From Bosea sp. 685 (GTDB taxonomy: Bacteria > Pseudomonadota > Alphaproteobacteria > Rhizobiales > Beijerinckiaceae), in the NCBI RefSeq assembly GCF_031884435.1, contig NZ_CP134779.1, positions 5,456,001 to 5,520,000 on the forward strand: DNA of 64,000 bases, given 5' to 3'. Positions 8,270 through 16,855 of this stretch are shown in pieces. Numbering within the stretch: position 1 is the first letter of the stretch; each line of letters opens with the position of its first letter. A program made the translations under genes and the position numbers. The notes beneath the pieces were generated by a model, which searched no databases, was not told the origin of the DNA, and worked only from the letters and a program-made list of their open reading frames with translations.

Positions 8270-9070
8270 TCAGCCGAAGCGGCCGGTGACGTAGTCCTGC
8301 GTCTGCTTCTTGTGCGGGTTCATGAAGATGGTGTTGGTCGGCGCGAACTCGATCACCTCGCCGAGATACATGAAGGCGGTGTACTGCGAGATACGCGCCG
8401 CCTGCTGCATGTTGTGGGTGACGATGACGATGGTAAAATCGGTCTTGAGCTGCTCCAGCAGATCCTCGATCTTGCCGGTCGAGATCGGATCGAGCGCCGA
8501 GGTCGGCTCGTCGAACAGGATCACCTCCGGCTTCTGCGCGATGGTGCGCGCGATGCACAGGCGCTGCTGCTGGCCGCCCGACAGGCCCATGCCCGAAGCC
8601 TTGAGCTTGTCCTTGACCTCGTCCCAGAGCGCTGCGCGGCGCAGCGCGCCCTCGACGCGGTCGTCGAGTTCCGACTTCGGCGGCTTCTCATAGAGCCGGA
8701 TGCCGAAGGCGACATTGTCGTAGATCGACATCGGGAAGGGCGTCGGCTTCTGGAAGACCATGCCGATGCGCGAGCGCAGCTCGTTCACATCGACATCGTT
8801 GGAGATGACGTTGCGGCCGTCGAGGATGACCTCGCCGGTGGCGCGCTGTTCGGGATAAAGCGAATAGATGCGGTTGAAGATGCGCAGCAGGGTCGACTTG
8901 CCGCAGCCCGAGGGGCCGATCAGCGCCGTGACATGGCGGTCGCGGAAATCGAGATTGACGCTCTTCAGCGCCTTGTGCTCGCCGTAGTAGAAATCGAGGT
9001 TCTTGACCGCGATCCTGACCGGGGCTTCGGCATCGAGCGTTTGCGGGCTCAGTTCCAGCGTCGAAAGCAT
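8270..9070 (-). CDS. pstB: Phosphate ABC transporter ATP-binding protein PstB
   Basis: This is the ATPase of the high-affinity phosphate importer PstSCAB, working at the inner face of the cytoplasmic membrane. It has Walker [10 protein letters not shown] (residues 52-60), a PstB-type [20 protein letters not shown] segment, the signature [15 protein letters not shown], Walker [13 protein letters not shown] and H-loop THNMQQA. It is 266 residues, the family norm. It lies 47 bp after pstA and 39 bp before phoU on the same strand, so it is part of one operon. Confidence 0.97.
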   Translation of the reverse strand: MLSTLELSPQTLDAEAPVRIAVKNLDFYYGEHKALKSVNLDFRDRHVTALIGPSGCGKSTLLRIFNRIYSLYPEQRATGEVILDGRNVISNDVDVNELRSRIGMVFQKPTPFPMSIYDNVAFGIRLYEKPPKSELDDRVEGALRRAALWDEVKDKLKASGMGLSGGQQQRLCIARTIAQKPEVILFDEPTSALDPISTGKIEDLLEQLKTDFTIVIVTHNMQQAARISQYTAFMYLGEVIEFAPTNTIFMNPHKKQTQDYVTGRFG

Positions 9071-9117
9071 CGACTTCTTCCTTCAGATCGAACGCGACGA
9101 GGGTTCAGGATAGCCGT

Positions 9118-10008
9118 TCACTTGCTGCCGCGCACGATACGGCGCGCGATCAGCGAGAGCAGCAGGATCGAGACGGTGATGATCAGCGAACCGGCCCAGG
9201 CGAGCTGCTGCCAGTTCTCGTAAGGGGCCGAGGCGAACTGGTAGATCGTCACCGGCAGGTTCGAGACGCCGCCAGAGAGCGTCGGCGAGAACCAGAAATT
9301 ATTGTTCAGCGCGGTGAAGATCAGCGGCGCGGTCTCGCCGGCGATGCGGGCGAGCGCCAGCAGGATGCCGGTGACCATGCCCGATTTCGCCGCCCGCCAG
9401 GTGACGCTGGTGATGACGACGGAGGGCGGGGCGCCAAGCGCCGCACCAGCCTCGCGCAATGGCCCCGGAACCAGCCGCAGCATGTCCTCGGTGGTGCGCA
9501 CGATGACCGGGATCGCGATGATGCCGAGCGCGACGCCGCCGGCCCAGCCGGAATAGCCGCGGAAGGGCTCGACCAGGATGACGTAGACGAACAGGCCGAT
9601 CAGGATCGAGGGCGCCGAGAGCAGGATGTCGTTGATGAAGCGGATCAGATTGGCAAGCTGCGAGCCCTTGCCGTATTCGGCGAGATAGGTGCCGGCGAGC
9701 ACGCCGATCGGCGTCGCCACCGCGATGCCGAGGAAGGTCAGCACGATCGAGCCGACGATGGCGTTGGCAAGGCCACCGCCCTCGGAACCGGGCCCGGGCG
9801 TGACCTGGGTGAAGGTCGCGAGCGAAAGCCCGCCGACGCCCTTCACGATCAGCATGCCGAGAATCCAGAACAGCACGAAGATGGCGAGGAAGGTGAAGCC
9901 GGTGGCGATCAGCTTCATCGCCTTGTCGGCGGTGCGGCGCGAGGGGCGCACGCGGCCCCATTCGGCCTGGGGCAATTGGCGCACGGTGGAGGGTGTCGTC
10001 ATGCTCAT
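9118..10008 (-). CDS. pstA: Phosphate ABC transporter permease PstA
   Basis: This is one of the two membrane-spanning subunits of the phosphate importer. The 296 residues show a cytoplasmic N-terminus, a first membrane helix at [19 protein letters not shown], and about six membrane helices in all. The cytoplasmic coupling segment is [24 protein letters not shown], the EAA-type loop that contacts PstB. It is 32 bp downstream of pstC and 47 bp upstream of pstB. Assignment to PstA rather than PstC rests on order and on the short N-terminus. Confidence 0.95.
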   Translation of the reverse strand: MSMTTPSTVRQLPQAEWGRVRPSRRTADKAMKLIATGFTFLAIFVLFWILGMLIVKGVGGLSLATFTQVTPGPGSEGGGLANAIVGSIVLTFLGIAVATPIGVLAGTYLAEYGKGSQLANLIRFINDILLSAPSILIGLFVYVILVEPFRGYSGWAGGVALGIIAIPVIVRTTEDMLRLVPGPLREAGAALGAPPSVVITSVTWRAAKSGMVTGILLALARIAGETAPLIFTALNNNFWFSPTLSGGVSNLPVTIYQFASAPYENWQQLAWAGSLIITVSILLLSLIARRIVRGSK

Positions 10009-10040
10009 GATCGGCGGCCTTATTCAGTAGCTCTTGCTTA

Positions 10041-11003
10041 TCAGTAGCTCTTGACGCGCGAGACGAGGATGCGCGCGATGACGAGGACGACGAAGGTGAC
10101 GAAGAACAGGATGCAGCCGAGCGCGATCAGCGCGTTGAGCTGCAAGCCGAGCGCCTCGTTGAACTCGTTGGCGATGCGCGAGGCGATGGTCGAGCCCGGA
10201 TCCAGGATCGAGGCGGAGAGCCGGTTGGCGTTGCCGACGACGAAGGTCACCGCCATGGTCTCGCCGAGCGCGCGGCCGAGGCCGAGCATGACCGCGCCGA
10301 TGATCGAGACGCCGGCCTGGGGCACCAGGACATGGCGCACGACTTCCCAGGTGGTCGCCCCAATTCCATAAGCGCTCTCACGCAGCACGGAGGGGATCTG
10401 CTCCAGCATGTCGCGCGTGATCGAGGCGATGAAGGGGATGATCATGAAAGCGAGGATGATACCCGCGGTGAAGATGCCGAGCCCCGATGGCGAGCGCGAA
10501 TACAGCACCGTGCCGACGAGTGGCAGGCCTTCGACGATGTTGGAGAGCGGCACCTGAACATAGGCGGCGAAGAGCGGCACGAAGACGAACAGGCCCCACA
10601 TGCCATAGATGATCGAGGGCACAGCGGCGAGCAGCTCGATGGCGGTCGCGACCGGCTGTTTGAACCAGGGCGGGGCGAGCTGCGTCAGATAGACCGCAAT
10701 GCCCAGCGACAGCGGCACACCGATGACCAGCGCGATCAGCGCGGTCGAGAGCGTCCCGACGATGGCCGGCCAGGCGCCGTACTGGTCGTTCTGGGTATCC
10801 CAGACGCTGGAGGTGATGAAGCCGAAGCCGAATTCACGGAAGGCCGGCCAGCCGCCGATAACCATCGACAACATGATGCCGGCGAGCAGCACCAGCACAA
10901 ACAGCGCGGCCAGGAAGCTGGCATTGCGGAAGACGAGGTCGAACGTGCCCTTGGGGGTCTTGCGCAGCGGCGCAGCAGGCATCGTCTGGGTCACGGCGGT
11001 CAT
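10041..11003 (-). CDS. pstC: Phosphate ABC transporter permease PstC
   Basis: This is the second membrane subunit of PstSCAB, 320 residues with about six membrane helices. The first is at NASFLAALFVLVLLAGIMLS, followed by a periplasmic segment with WDTQNDQYGAWPAIVGTLSTA. The cytoplasmic EAA-type loop is ITRDMLEQIPSVLRESAYGIGAT. It follows pstS after a 125-bp gap occupied by a stem-loop repeat, and leads into pstA with only 32 bp between. Such spacing fits different expression levels of pstS and the membrane components from one transcript. Confidence 0.95.
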   Translation of the reverse strand: MTAVTQTMPAAPLRKTPKGTFDLVFRNASFLAALFVLVLLAGIMLSMVIGGWPAFREFGFGFITSSVWDTQNDQYGAWPAIVGTLSTALIALVIGVPLSLGIAVYLTQLAPPWFKQPVATAIELLAAVPSIIYGMWGLFVFVPLFAAYVQVPLSNIVEGLPLVGTVLYSRSPSGLGIFTAGIILAFMIIPFIASITRDMLEQIPSVLRESAYGIGATTWEVVRHVLVPQAGVSIIGAVMLGLGRALGETMAVTFVVGNANRLSASILDPGSTIASRIANEFNEALGLQLNALIALGCILFFVTFVVLVIARILVSRVKSY

Positions 11004-11030
11004 CCGCGGGGCTCCGGTAGCGTGGGTTGT

Positions 11031-11120
11031 CCGTCATTCCTGGGCGGAGCGAAGCGCAGATCCGAAAGCTCGGAGCTGCGCCTCCTGAATGAGATGGCCG
11101 GGTCAAGCCCGGCCATGACG
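11031..11120. repeat. Palindromic repeat in the pstS-pstC gap with a perfect stem-loop
   Basis: The element begins CCGTCATTCC, carries GGGCGGAGCGAAGCGCAGA like the copy near 61.96 kb, and ends in a perfect hairpin ATGGCCGGG (11094-11102), TCAAG loop, CCCGGCCAT (11108-11116). It sits just 3' of the pstS stop on the pstS transcript, a place where stem-loops often protect the 5' message from decay. Confidence 0.75.
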
Positions 11121-11128
11121 GCGGGCGA

Positions 11129-12154
11129 TCAGAAGATCGGCTTGCCGGAGTTGTCGACGACGCCCTTCCAGGCAGCGCGGACCATGTCCTTGACCTTGCC
11201 CGGCAGCGGCACGTAGTCGATGCCGGTCGCGAGCTCGTCGCCGCTCTTATAGGCCCAGTCGAAGAACTTCAGCGCGGCCTGCGCCTCTTCCGGCTTCTCG
11301 GGCTTGGCGTGGATGAGGATGAAGGTCGCCGAGGTGATCGGCCAGGCCTGCGCGCCCTTCTGGTTGTTCAGCGAGATGCCGAAACCGGGAGCCTCGTTCC
11401 AGTTGGCATTCGCGGCGGCGGCCTGGAAGGCCTTGTCGTCGGGGGCCGGGTAGTTGCCGTCGGCGTTCTGGACCAGCGCGAAGGAGAGCTTGTTCTGCTT
11501 GGCATAGGCGTATTCGACATAGCCGATCGAGTTCGCGACCTGCTTGACCGAAGCCGAGACGCCCTCATTGCCCTTGCCGCCGATGCCGACCGGCCACTGG
11601 ACCGACTGGTTGGCGCCGATCTTGGTCTTCCAGTCGGGCGAGACGCGCGACAGATAATCGGTCCAGACGAAGGTCGTGCCCGAGCCGTCCGAGCGATAGA
11701 CCGGGTTGATGCTGGCGTCGGGCAGGGTCACGCCGGCATTGAGCGCGGCGATCTTGGGGTCGTTCCACTTCTTGATGTCGCCGAGATAGATCTCGGCGAT
11801 GAGCTGCCCGGTGAGCTTCAGCTTGCCGGCCTCGATGCCGGCCACGTTGATCGCAGGAACGACGCCGCCCATCACGGTCGGGAACTGGATCAGGCCTTCC
11901 TTGGTCAGCTCCTCGCCCTTCAGCGGGGCGTCGGTGGCGCCGAAGGCGACAGTCTTGGCCTTGATCTGGCGAATGCCGCCGCCGGAACCGATCGACTGGT
12001 AGTTGAGACCGATATTGGTCTCCTTCTTATAGGCTTCAGCCCATTTGGCGTAGATCGGGAAGGGGAAAGTCGCGCCGGCGCCGGTGATGTCGGCAGCCTG
12101 GACGGCGCCGGACAGACCGATCGAGGCGGCCGCGAGAATGAGAATTTTGCGCAT
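11129..12154 (-). CDS. pstS: Phosphate-binding periplasmic protein PstS
   Basis: This 341-residue solute-binding protein captures phosphate in the periplasm. A Sec signal peptide (MRKILILAAASIGLSGAVQA) is followed by DITGAGATFPFPIYAKWA, SIGSGGGIRQI, and the PstS phosphate-contact motif YRSDGSGTTFVWTDYLS. The open frame continues upstream to 12853, but the ATG at 12154 is clearly right. It has GAGAGGAC a few bases before it and starts the signal peptide. A Pho box lies about 55 bp upstream. It is the first gene of the pst operon. Confidence 0.97.
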   Translation of the reverse strand: MRKILILAAASIGLSGAVQAADITGAGATFPFPIYAKWAEAYKKETNIGLNYQSIGSGGGIRQIKAKTVAFGATDAPLKGEELTKEGLIQFPTVMGGVVPAINVAGIEAGKLKLTGQLIAEIYLGDIKKWNDPKIAALNAGVTLPDASINPVYRSDGSGTTFVWTDYLSRVSPDWKTKIGANQSVQWPVGIGGKGNEGVSASVKQVANSIGYVEYAYAKQNKLSFALVQNADGNYPAPDDKAFQAAAANANWNEAPGFGISLNNQKGAQAWPITSATFILIHAKPEKPEEAQAALKFFDWAYKSGDELATGIDYVPLPGKVKDMVRAAWKGVVDNSGKPIF

Positions 12155-12208
12155 TGAGATGTCCTCTCTGGATCGCATGTTCAGCGGCCCCGTCAGAACA
12201 CCTTCTGT

Positions 12209-12226
12209 GTGACAGACAGATGACAT
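12209..12226 (-). promoter_or_regulatory. Pho box upstream of pstS
   Basis: On the minus strand this reads ATGTCATCTGTCTGTCAC, two 7-bp half-sites with 11-bp start-to-start spacing. It fits the PhoB consensus of two CTGTCAT-like repeats separated by 4 bp. It is about 55 bp upstream of the pstS start codon. A second pair, CTGTCAT and CTGTCAC at 12228-12246 on the plus strand, has a 12-bp spacing and may be an accessory half-site cluster. The rest of the 352-bp gap from 12155 to 12506 shows nothing else I recognise. Confidence 0.8.
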
Positions 12227-12506
12227 CCTGTCATCAAAGCTGTCACAAACGCTCTCGGAGCGCGCGGAGATCGGCACCGCGAGCGGCAAGATCGCAGCTG
12301 TACGCGCCAAGTCCGGCACCTGATATGCGTCGCGCTCGACGTTGCAATCGATTGCTTGCTGGGCGCAGATCTTTCGGAAACGCCGACAGCTGACAACGCC
12401 CGCAATCGCCCGCGGATGGCGGTGTCCGATATCCCACCCATCCGGGTTTCCCGAGCCGGCTCTGCGCATCTGGATCGGGTTCGTCCCGACCACAGAGGCG
12501 TCAGTG

Positions 12507-13163
12507 TCACCTGAGTTCGCGCGCTCCGAAGGCGGCAGCAGCCGAGCGATTGGGCAGTTGCAGCGTGCGCAGCAGCGCCGCGACATGGATCTTGACCGTG
12601 CCTTCGCCGAGGCCGAGCAGCCGAGCGATCTCCTTATTGGAGCGTCCGGCGACCAGGGCCTGGAGCACCTCGCGTTGGCGCTGCGTGAGGCGCGCCAGGC
12701 ACTCCTGCGCCTTGTCGGCCGACACCGGCGCCACGGACATCTCGGCGGAGCCCGCCCGGGCCAGGATCGGCGGCACATAGATTTGTCCCGAAAGCACCGT
12801 CTCCAGCGCCTTGACCAGCTCGGCCGGCCCCAGCGCCTTGGGGATATAGCCATGCACGCCGGCCCCCAGCGCGCCCAGGATGTCCTGCCGCGAGGAGGAG
12901 CCGGAGACCACCGCCAAAGTGACGTGCTCGGCGCATTCGCGCACGGCGGCCAGGCTTGCGGCCTGCTTCATGCCGGGCATCGAGAGATCGAACAAGGCGA
13001 GCGAGATCTCGGGCCGCGTACCGAGCAGGTCCAGCGCGTCATCGAGCGAGGCCGCCTCCAGAACCGTGGTGAAGCCGAGCTGTCGGGTCAGCAGCGCGCC
13101 GAGCGCAATGCGGAAAAAGGCATCGTCATCGGCGATGAGAGCGCAGGAGGGAGAGGTGACCAT
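12507..13163 (-). CDS. NarL/FixJ-type response regulator (receiver plus LuxR HTH)
   Basis: This 218-residue DNA-binding response regulator has a receiver domain with the acidic cluster ADDD, phospho-acceptor D59 (LALFDLSMPG) and the GYIPKALGP lysine loop. A GerE-type helix-turn-helix follows: LTQRQREVLQALVAGRSNKEIARLLGLGEGTVKIHVAALLR. I used the ATG at 13163; the frame is open to 13232 and could add 23 residues. It is divergent from the cellulose operon across a 482-bp gap and close to two histidine-kinase-like genes at the operon's end, so it may be the output of that phosphorelay. This is inference. Confidence 0.88.
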   Translation of the reverse strand: MVTSPSCALIADDDAFFRIALGALLTRQLGFTTVLEAASLDDALDLLGTRPEISLALFDLSMPGMKQAASLAAVRECAEHVTLAVVSGSSSRQDILGALGAGVHGYIPKALGPAELVKALETVLSGQIYVPPILARAGSAEMSVAPVSADKAQECLARLTQRQREVLQALVAGRSNKEIARLLGLGEGTVKIHVAALLRTLQLPNRSAAAAFGARELR

Positions 13164-13645
13164 GGCTGCGGCAGCTCGAAACTGGTTACGGCACCATAGC
13201 CGCTTCCGGCAGGAAGCGCCTTGGACCTTCATGTTGGGTTAACGCTAACGGCAGAAGCACGGAAGCGCGCCAGCCACGAAAAACCGTGTTTGGCCGACCG
13301 TGACAGGCAGCAGCGCCCCGCCCCCCGCAAAAGGACTAGGCCATTCGGCCGAGGTGAAGGCGGCGATGTTTCCAGGCGTTGCTCATGCTTGCCGCCCGGT
13401 TAAGCACTTCACGCCCATTCGAGGCAAATGCCCGCCCCGGCCGCACGCCTGGGTTGCCGTGACGGCATCTCCGCTCCGGACACGATTCTCCAGCTGAGCG
13501 GCCACGCAGCCCGAACGGTCTAGGCCGGCAGGCGCCCCGCTGCAGGGCCCGCTGGAAAGCCTTTGTTTACAGCGCCAACCGGAGTTTCGAACCCGGCCGG
13601 AGCCTCCCCGACAGAGGGTCAAGAAGCCGGCATGGAACGGGTTGG
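13164..13645. other. Divergent intergenic region between the NarL-type regulator and the bcs operon
   Basis: About 480 bp without a supported gene. It should hold the promoters of both the regulator and the bcs operon. GTTAACGCTAAC near 13238 has GTTA/TAAC ends and could be part of an operator. I see no convincing sigma-70 promoter, terminator or RNA gene. Confidence 0.5.
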
Positions 13646-13654
13646 GTGGTGTCG

Positions 13655-14410
13655 ATGTTGCGTCTTGAACTTTTACCGAGCGGGATCGCATTGCTGGCCG
13701 CAGGGCTAGTGACCATCGCCCCGGCACAGGCCGCGGACTGGTACACCGGGGCCGCAACGCCCAAGCCGGCCGACGACTGGATCGTCAGCCTCGACGCCTC
13801 GACCACCGTGACCTCCACCAACTCGGTCTTCGCCAATGTCGGCGGCACGGTCGCCATCGATGGGTCGCTGCGCCAGAGCGGCGCGCGCATCAAGGTTGAT
13901 GCGATGGCCGGCACCTATGAGTACAAAGCCGCGAGCGGAGCCAAGATCCAGGCCGACCAGATCGAGGGCTCGGCCATGCTCGGCTATGAGTGGATCTGGC
14001 GGGAGGCGAAACTCGCTGGCTATATCGGGCTGTCCCTCCGCAATACCGGGCTCTCCGCGAACGACCCCGACAATCAGGTGGTCGGGACGAGCTACGGGCT
14101 GAAAACGGCGGTCGACTTCTACGCCCGCCCGACCGAGAAAACGATGGTCTCGGCCTATGGCTCGATCACCACCAACGACAAGGCCTATTTCACTCGCTTC
14201 CGGGCCGGATACCGCATCGGCGAAGGCGTCTATCTCGGCCCCGAAATCGCCTTCCTAGGCAATGATTTCTATAACCAGTGGCGCGCCGGCATCCACCTGA
14301 CTGGGCTCGCGCTCGGCCCGGTGCAGACCTCGATCTCGGGCGGCTATCTGTATGACCGGGATCAGAAGGGCGGCGCCTACGGCACCATCGACGTCAGGGC
14401 GCAGTTCTGA
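13655..14410 (+). CDS. bcsS: Cellulose biosynthesis protein BcsS
   Basis: This roughly 251-residue exported protein has a signal peptide (MLRLELLPSGIALLAAGLVT, cleavage after AQA), then beta-rich sequence with alternating residues ending in the aromatic-terminated QF typical of outer-membrane barrels. The pattern DWYTGAATPKPADDW, YEYKAASGAKIQADQ, LGYEWIW and VYLGPEIAFLG fits the alphaproteobacterial BcsS family found at the head of bcs operons. A role in cellulose export is likely but not proven for the family. A GTG at 13646 could add three residues. Its TGA overlaps the bcsA ATG by one base, so the genes are coupled. Confidence 0.8.
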   Translation: MLRLELLPSGIALLAAGLVTIAPAQAADWYTGAATPKPADDWIVSLDASTTVTSTNSVFANVGGTVAIDGSLRQSGARIKVDAMAGTYEYKAASGAKIQADQIEGSAMLGYEWIWREAKLAGYIGLSLRNTGLSANDPDNQVVGTSYGLKTAVDFYARPTEKTMVSAYGSITTNDKAYFTRFRAGYRIGEGVYLGPEIAFLGNDFYNQWRAGIHLTGLALGPVQTSISGGYLYDRDQKGGAYGTIDVRAQF

Positions 14411-16851
14411 TGAGCGACGCCGCGCTCCACCTCCCCGCCTCCACCGCCTCACGCCGCGAACGCCTGGCCTCCGGCCTGCGCTGGGCGAGCTGGCTCGCCT
14501 GCGGGCTGTGCATGTTCGCGCTGGTGACCCAGCCGGTCAGCGTCTCCGCCCAAGCCGCGCTCAGCCTCGTCGTCGTCGCCGGGCTGATCATCATCGGGCA
14601 GCTGCCGCGCGCCGCCTGGTCGCGCTATCTCTTCCTGACGCTCGGCAGCGCCGTGCTGCTGCGCTATCTCTACTGGCGCGTGACCGCGACGCTGCCGCCG
14701 CTCGCCGATCCCGTCGGCTTCGGCTTTGGCGTCGTATTGCTGGGGGCGGAACTGTTCTGCGCCTTCGTGCTGGCGATCAGCCTGATCATCAACGCCGACC
14801 CCTTGCGCCGCAAAGCCCTGCCGCGCGAGGACGATGCGACGCTGCCGAGCGTCGATGTCTTCATCCCCTCCTACAATGAGGATGAGGCGATCCTCGCCAT
14901 GACGGTCGCTGCCGCCAAGGCGATGGACTATCCGGCGGAGAAGCTGACCGTCTGGCTGCTCGACGATGGCGGCACCGACCAGAAATGCGACGATGGCGAC
15001 GAGGCCAAGGCCGCCGCCGCACGGCGCCGCCGCGTCTCGCTCCAGACGCTCTGCCGCGAGCTCGGCGCCGTCTATCTGACGCGGACGAAGAACGAGCATG
15101 CCAAGGCGGGCAACCTCAACAACGGGCTGGCCCATTCCAAGGCCGAGATCGTGGTCGTGTTCGACGCCGATCACGCGCCGTTCCGGCAGTTCCTGCGCGA
15201 GACGGTCGGGCATTTCGCCCGCGACCCGAAGCTCTTCCTGGTGCAGACGCCGCATGTCTTCCTGAACCCGGACCCGATCGAGAAGAACCTGCGCACCTTC
15301 CAGCGCATGCCGTCGGAGAACGAGATGTTCTACGGCGTCACCCAGCGTGGGCTCGACAAATGGAACGGCTCGTTCTTCTGCGGCTCGGCGGCGCTGCTCA
15401 GGCGCGCCGCGCTGAAGACCACCGGTGGCTTCTCCGGCATCACGATCACCGAGGATTGCGAGACCGCCTTCGAGCTGCACGCCCAGGGTTGGACCTCGCT
15501 TTATGTCGACAAGCCGCTGATCGCGGGGTTGCAGCCGGAAACCTTCGCCTCCTTCATCGGCCAGCGCTCGCGCTGGTGCCAGGGCATGTTCCAGATCCTG
15601 ATGCTGAAGAACCCGGCCCTGCGCAAAGGCCTGAAGCCGATCCAGCGCATCGCCTACCTCTCCAGCATGACCTTCTGGTTCTTCCCGGTGCCACGGCTGA
15701 TCTTCATGATCGCGCCGCTGCTGCACATCTTCTTCGACGTGAAGATCTTCGTCTCAAGCGTCGACGAGACGATCGCCTACACGCTCTCCTACGTCGCCGT
15801 GAACATGGTGATGCAGAGCTATCTCTACGGCCATGTCCGCTGGCCCTGGATGTCGGAGCTCTATGAATACGTGCAGGGCGTCTTCCTGGCGCGCGCCATC
15901 GTTTCGGTCGTGGCCTCGCCGCGCAAGCCGACCTTCAACGTCACCGCCAAGGGGCTCTCGCTCGAGAACGACCATCTCTCCGAACTGGCCTGGCCGTTCT
16001 TCGCGATCTTCGCGCTGCTGGCGCTCGGCGTCGGCACGGCGGTGTTCCGCTATCTGTTCGAGCCCGGCGTCACCGCTCTGATGCTGGTCGTAGGCCTGTG
16101 GACCGGCTTCAACCTGCTGATCGCCGGCGTCGCGCTCGGCGCCGTCGCGGAGCGCAGGCAAGCCGACCGGCATCCCCGCCTCGCCATAGCGCGGCACGGC
16201 AGGTTGATCGTCGCAGGACAGGCGATCCCGGTCTCGATCGAGAACGTCTCGGCCGGCGGCTGCGCGATCGCGATCGCGGCGCTGCCGAAGGGCGTGAACC
16301 TGGAGGCGCGCGAGACCATGGGTCTGCTCGCGATCGAACCGCTCGCCGGCAATCCGGAGCGCGCGCCGGTCGCAGTGCGCCTGAGCCGCGTGACGCAAAT
16401 CGGAGAGGCAGCAGATTGCGGACTTGCCTTCGCCAGCCTCACGACGCGTGACTATCCGGCGGTCGCCGAGTTGATGTATGGCGACGCCGGCGCGATCCAG
16501 CGCTTCCTGGAAGGTCGCCGCAAGCCGATCGGCCTCGTTCGCGGCAGCGCCAGATTCGCCCTCTGGGGCGTGACCGAACCGTTCCGCGCGGTCGCCTATG
16601 CCTTCCGCAAGCGCCCCGTCGCCACGGAGGCGCCTGCCCAGGCCGAGAGCGCCGGGCCGCAGCCGGTGCCCGCCTTCGACCCCGCCAGCTTCGCCGGCGC
16701 GATCCAGGCGCTGGCCGCGCCGCTGCACCTGCCCGAAGCGGCTCCGGCGCGGCTCGATCAGGCGAGCTGGTTTGCCAGCATCACGGCCCTCTCCACGCCA
16801 GCCGGGCCCGAAAGGTCCGCGACGGCCCCGCTGCTCGCCGGAGCAGCCTGA
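14410..16851 (+). CDS. bcsA: Cellulose synthase catalytic subunit (UDP-forming), c-di-GMP-responsive
   Basis: BcsA polymerises UDP-glucose to beta-1,4-glucan and threads it across the inner membrane. The 813 residues include N-terminal membrane helices and a GT2 catalytic core with D185-D186 (WLLDDGGTD), D252-A-D254 (VFDADHAPF), T347-E348-D349 and the processivity motif Q385-R-S-R388-W389. Further membrane helices follow, then a PilZ domain with RxxxR at R583-R587 and N612-V-S614-A-G-G617. All catalytic and c-di-GMP-binding signatures are intact, so allosteric activation by c-di-GMP is expected. The C-terminal ~100 residues are Ala/Pro-rich. It precedes bcsB by 4 bp. Confidence 0.96.
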   Translation: MSDAALHLPASTASRRERLASGLRWASWLACGLCMFALVTQPVSVSAQAALSLVVVAGLIIIGQLPRAAWSRYLFLTLGSAVLLRYLYWRVTATLPPLADPVGFGFGVVLLGAELFCAFVLAISLIINADPLRRKALPREDDATLPSVDVFIPSYNEDEAILAMTVAAAKAMDYPAEKLTVWLLDDGGTDQKCDDGDEAKAAAARRRRVSLQTLCRELGAVYLTRTKNEHAKAGNLNNGLAHSKAEIVVVFDADHAPFRQFLRETVGHFARDPKLFLVQTPHVFLNPDPIEKNLRTFQRMPSENEMFYGVTQRGLDKWNGSFFCGSAALLRRAALKTTGGFSGITITEDCETAFELHAQGWTSLYVDKPLIAGLQPETFASFIGQRSRWCQGMFQILMLKNPALRKGLKPIQRIAYLSSMTFWFFPVPRLIFMIAPLLHIFFDVKIFVSSVDETIAYTLSYVAVNMVMQSYLYGHVRWPWMSELYEYVQGVFLARAIVSVVASPRKPTFNVTAKGLSLENDHLSELAWPFFAIFALLALGVGTAVFRYLFEPGVTALMLVVGLWTGFNLLIAGVALGAVAERRQADRHPRLAIARHGRLIVAGQAIPVSIENVSAGGCAIAIAALPKGVNLEARETMGLLAIEPLAGNPERAPVAVRLSRVTQIGEAADCGLAFASLTTRDYPAVAELMYGDAGAIQRFLEGRRKPIGLVRGSARFALWGVTEPFRAVAYAFRKRPVATEAPAQAESAGPQPVPAFDPASFAGAIQALAAPLHLPEAAPARLDQASWFASITALSTPAGPERSATAPLLAGAA

Positions 16852-16855
16852 CACC

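Noticed and set aside
12155..12853. A 233-codon upstream extension of the pstS frame
   Set aside because: It overlaps the NarL-type regulator and the Pho box and has no domain; the signal peptide starts at 12154.
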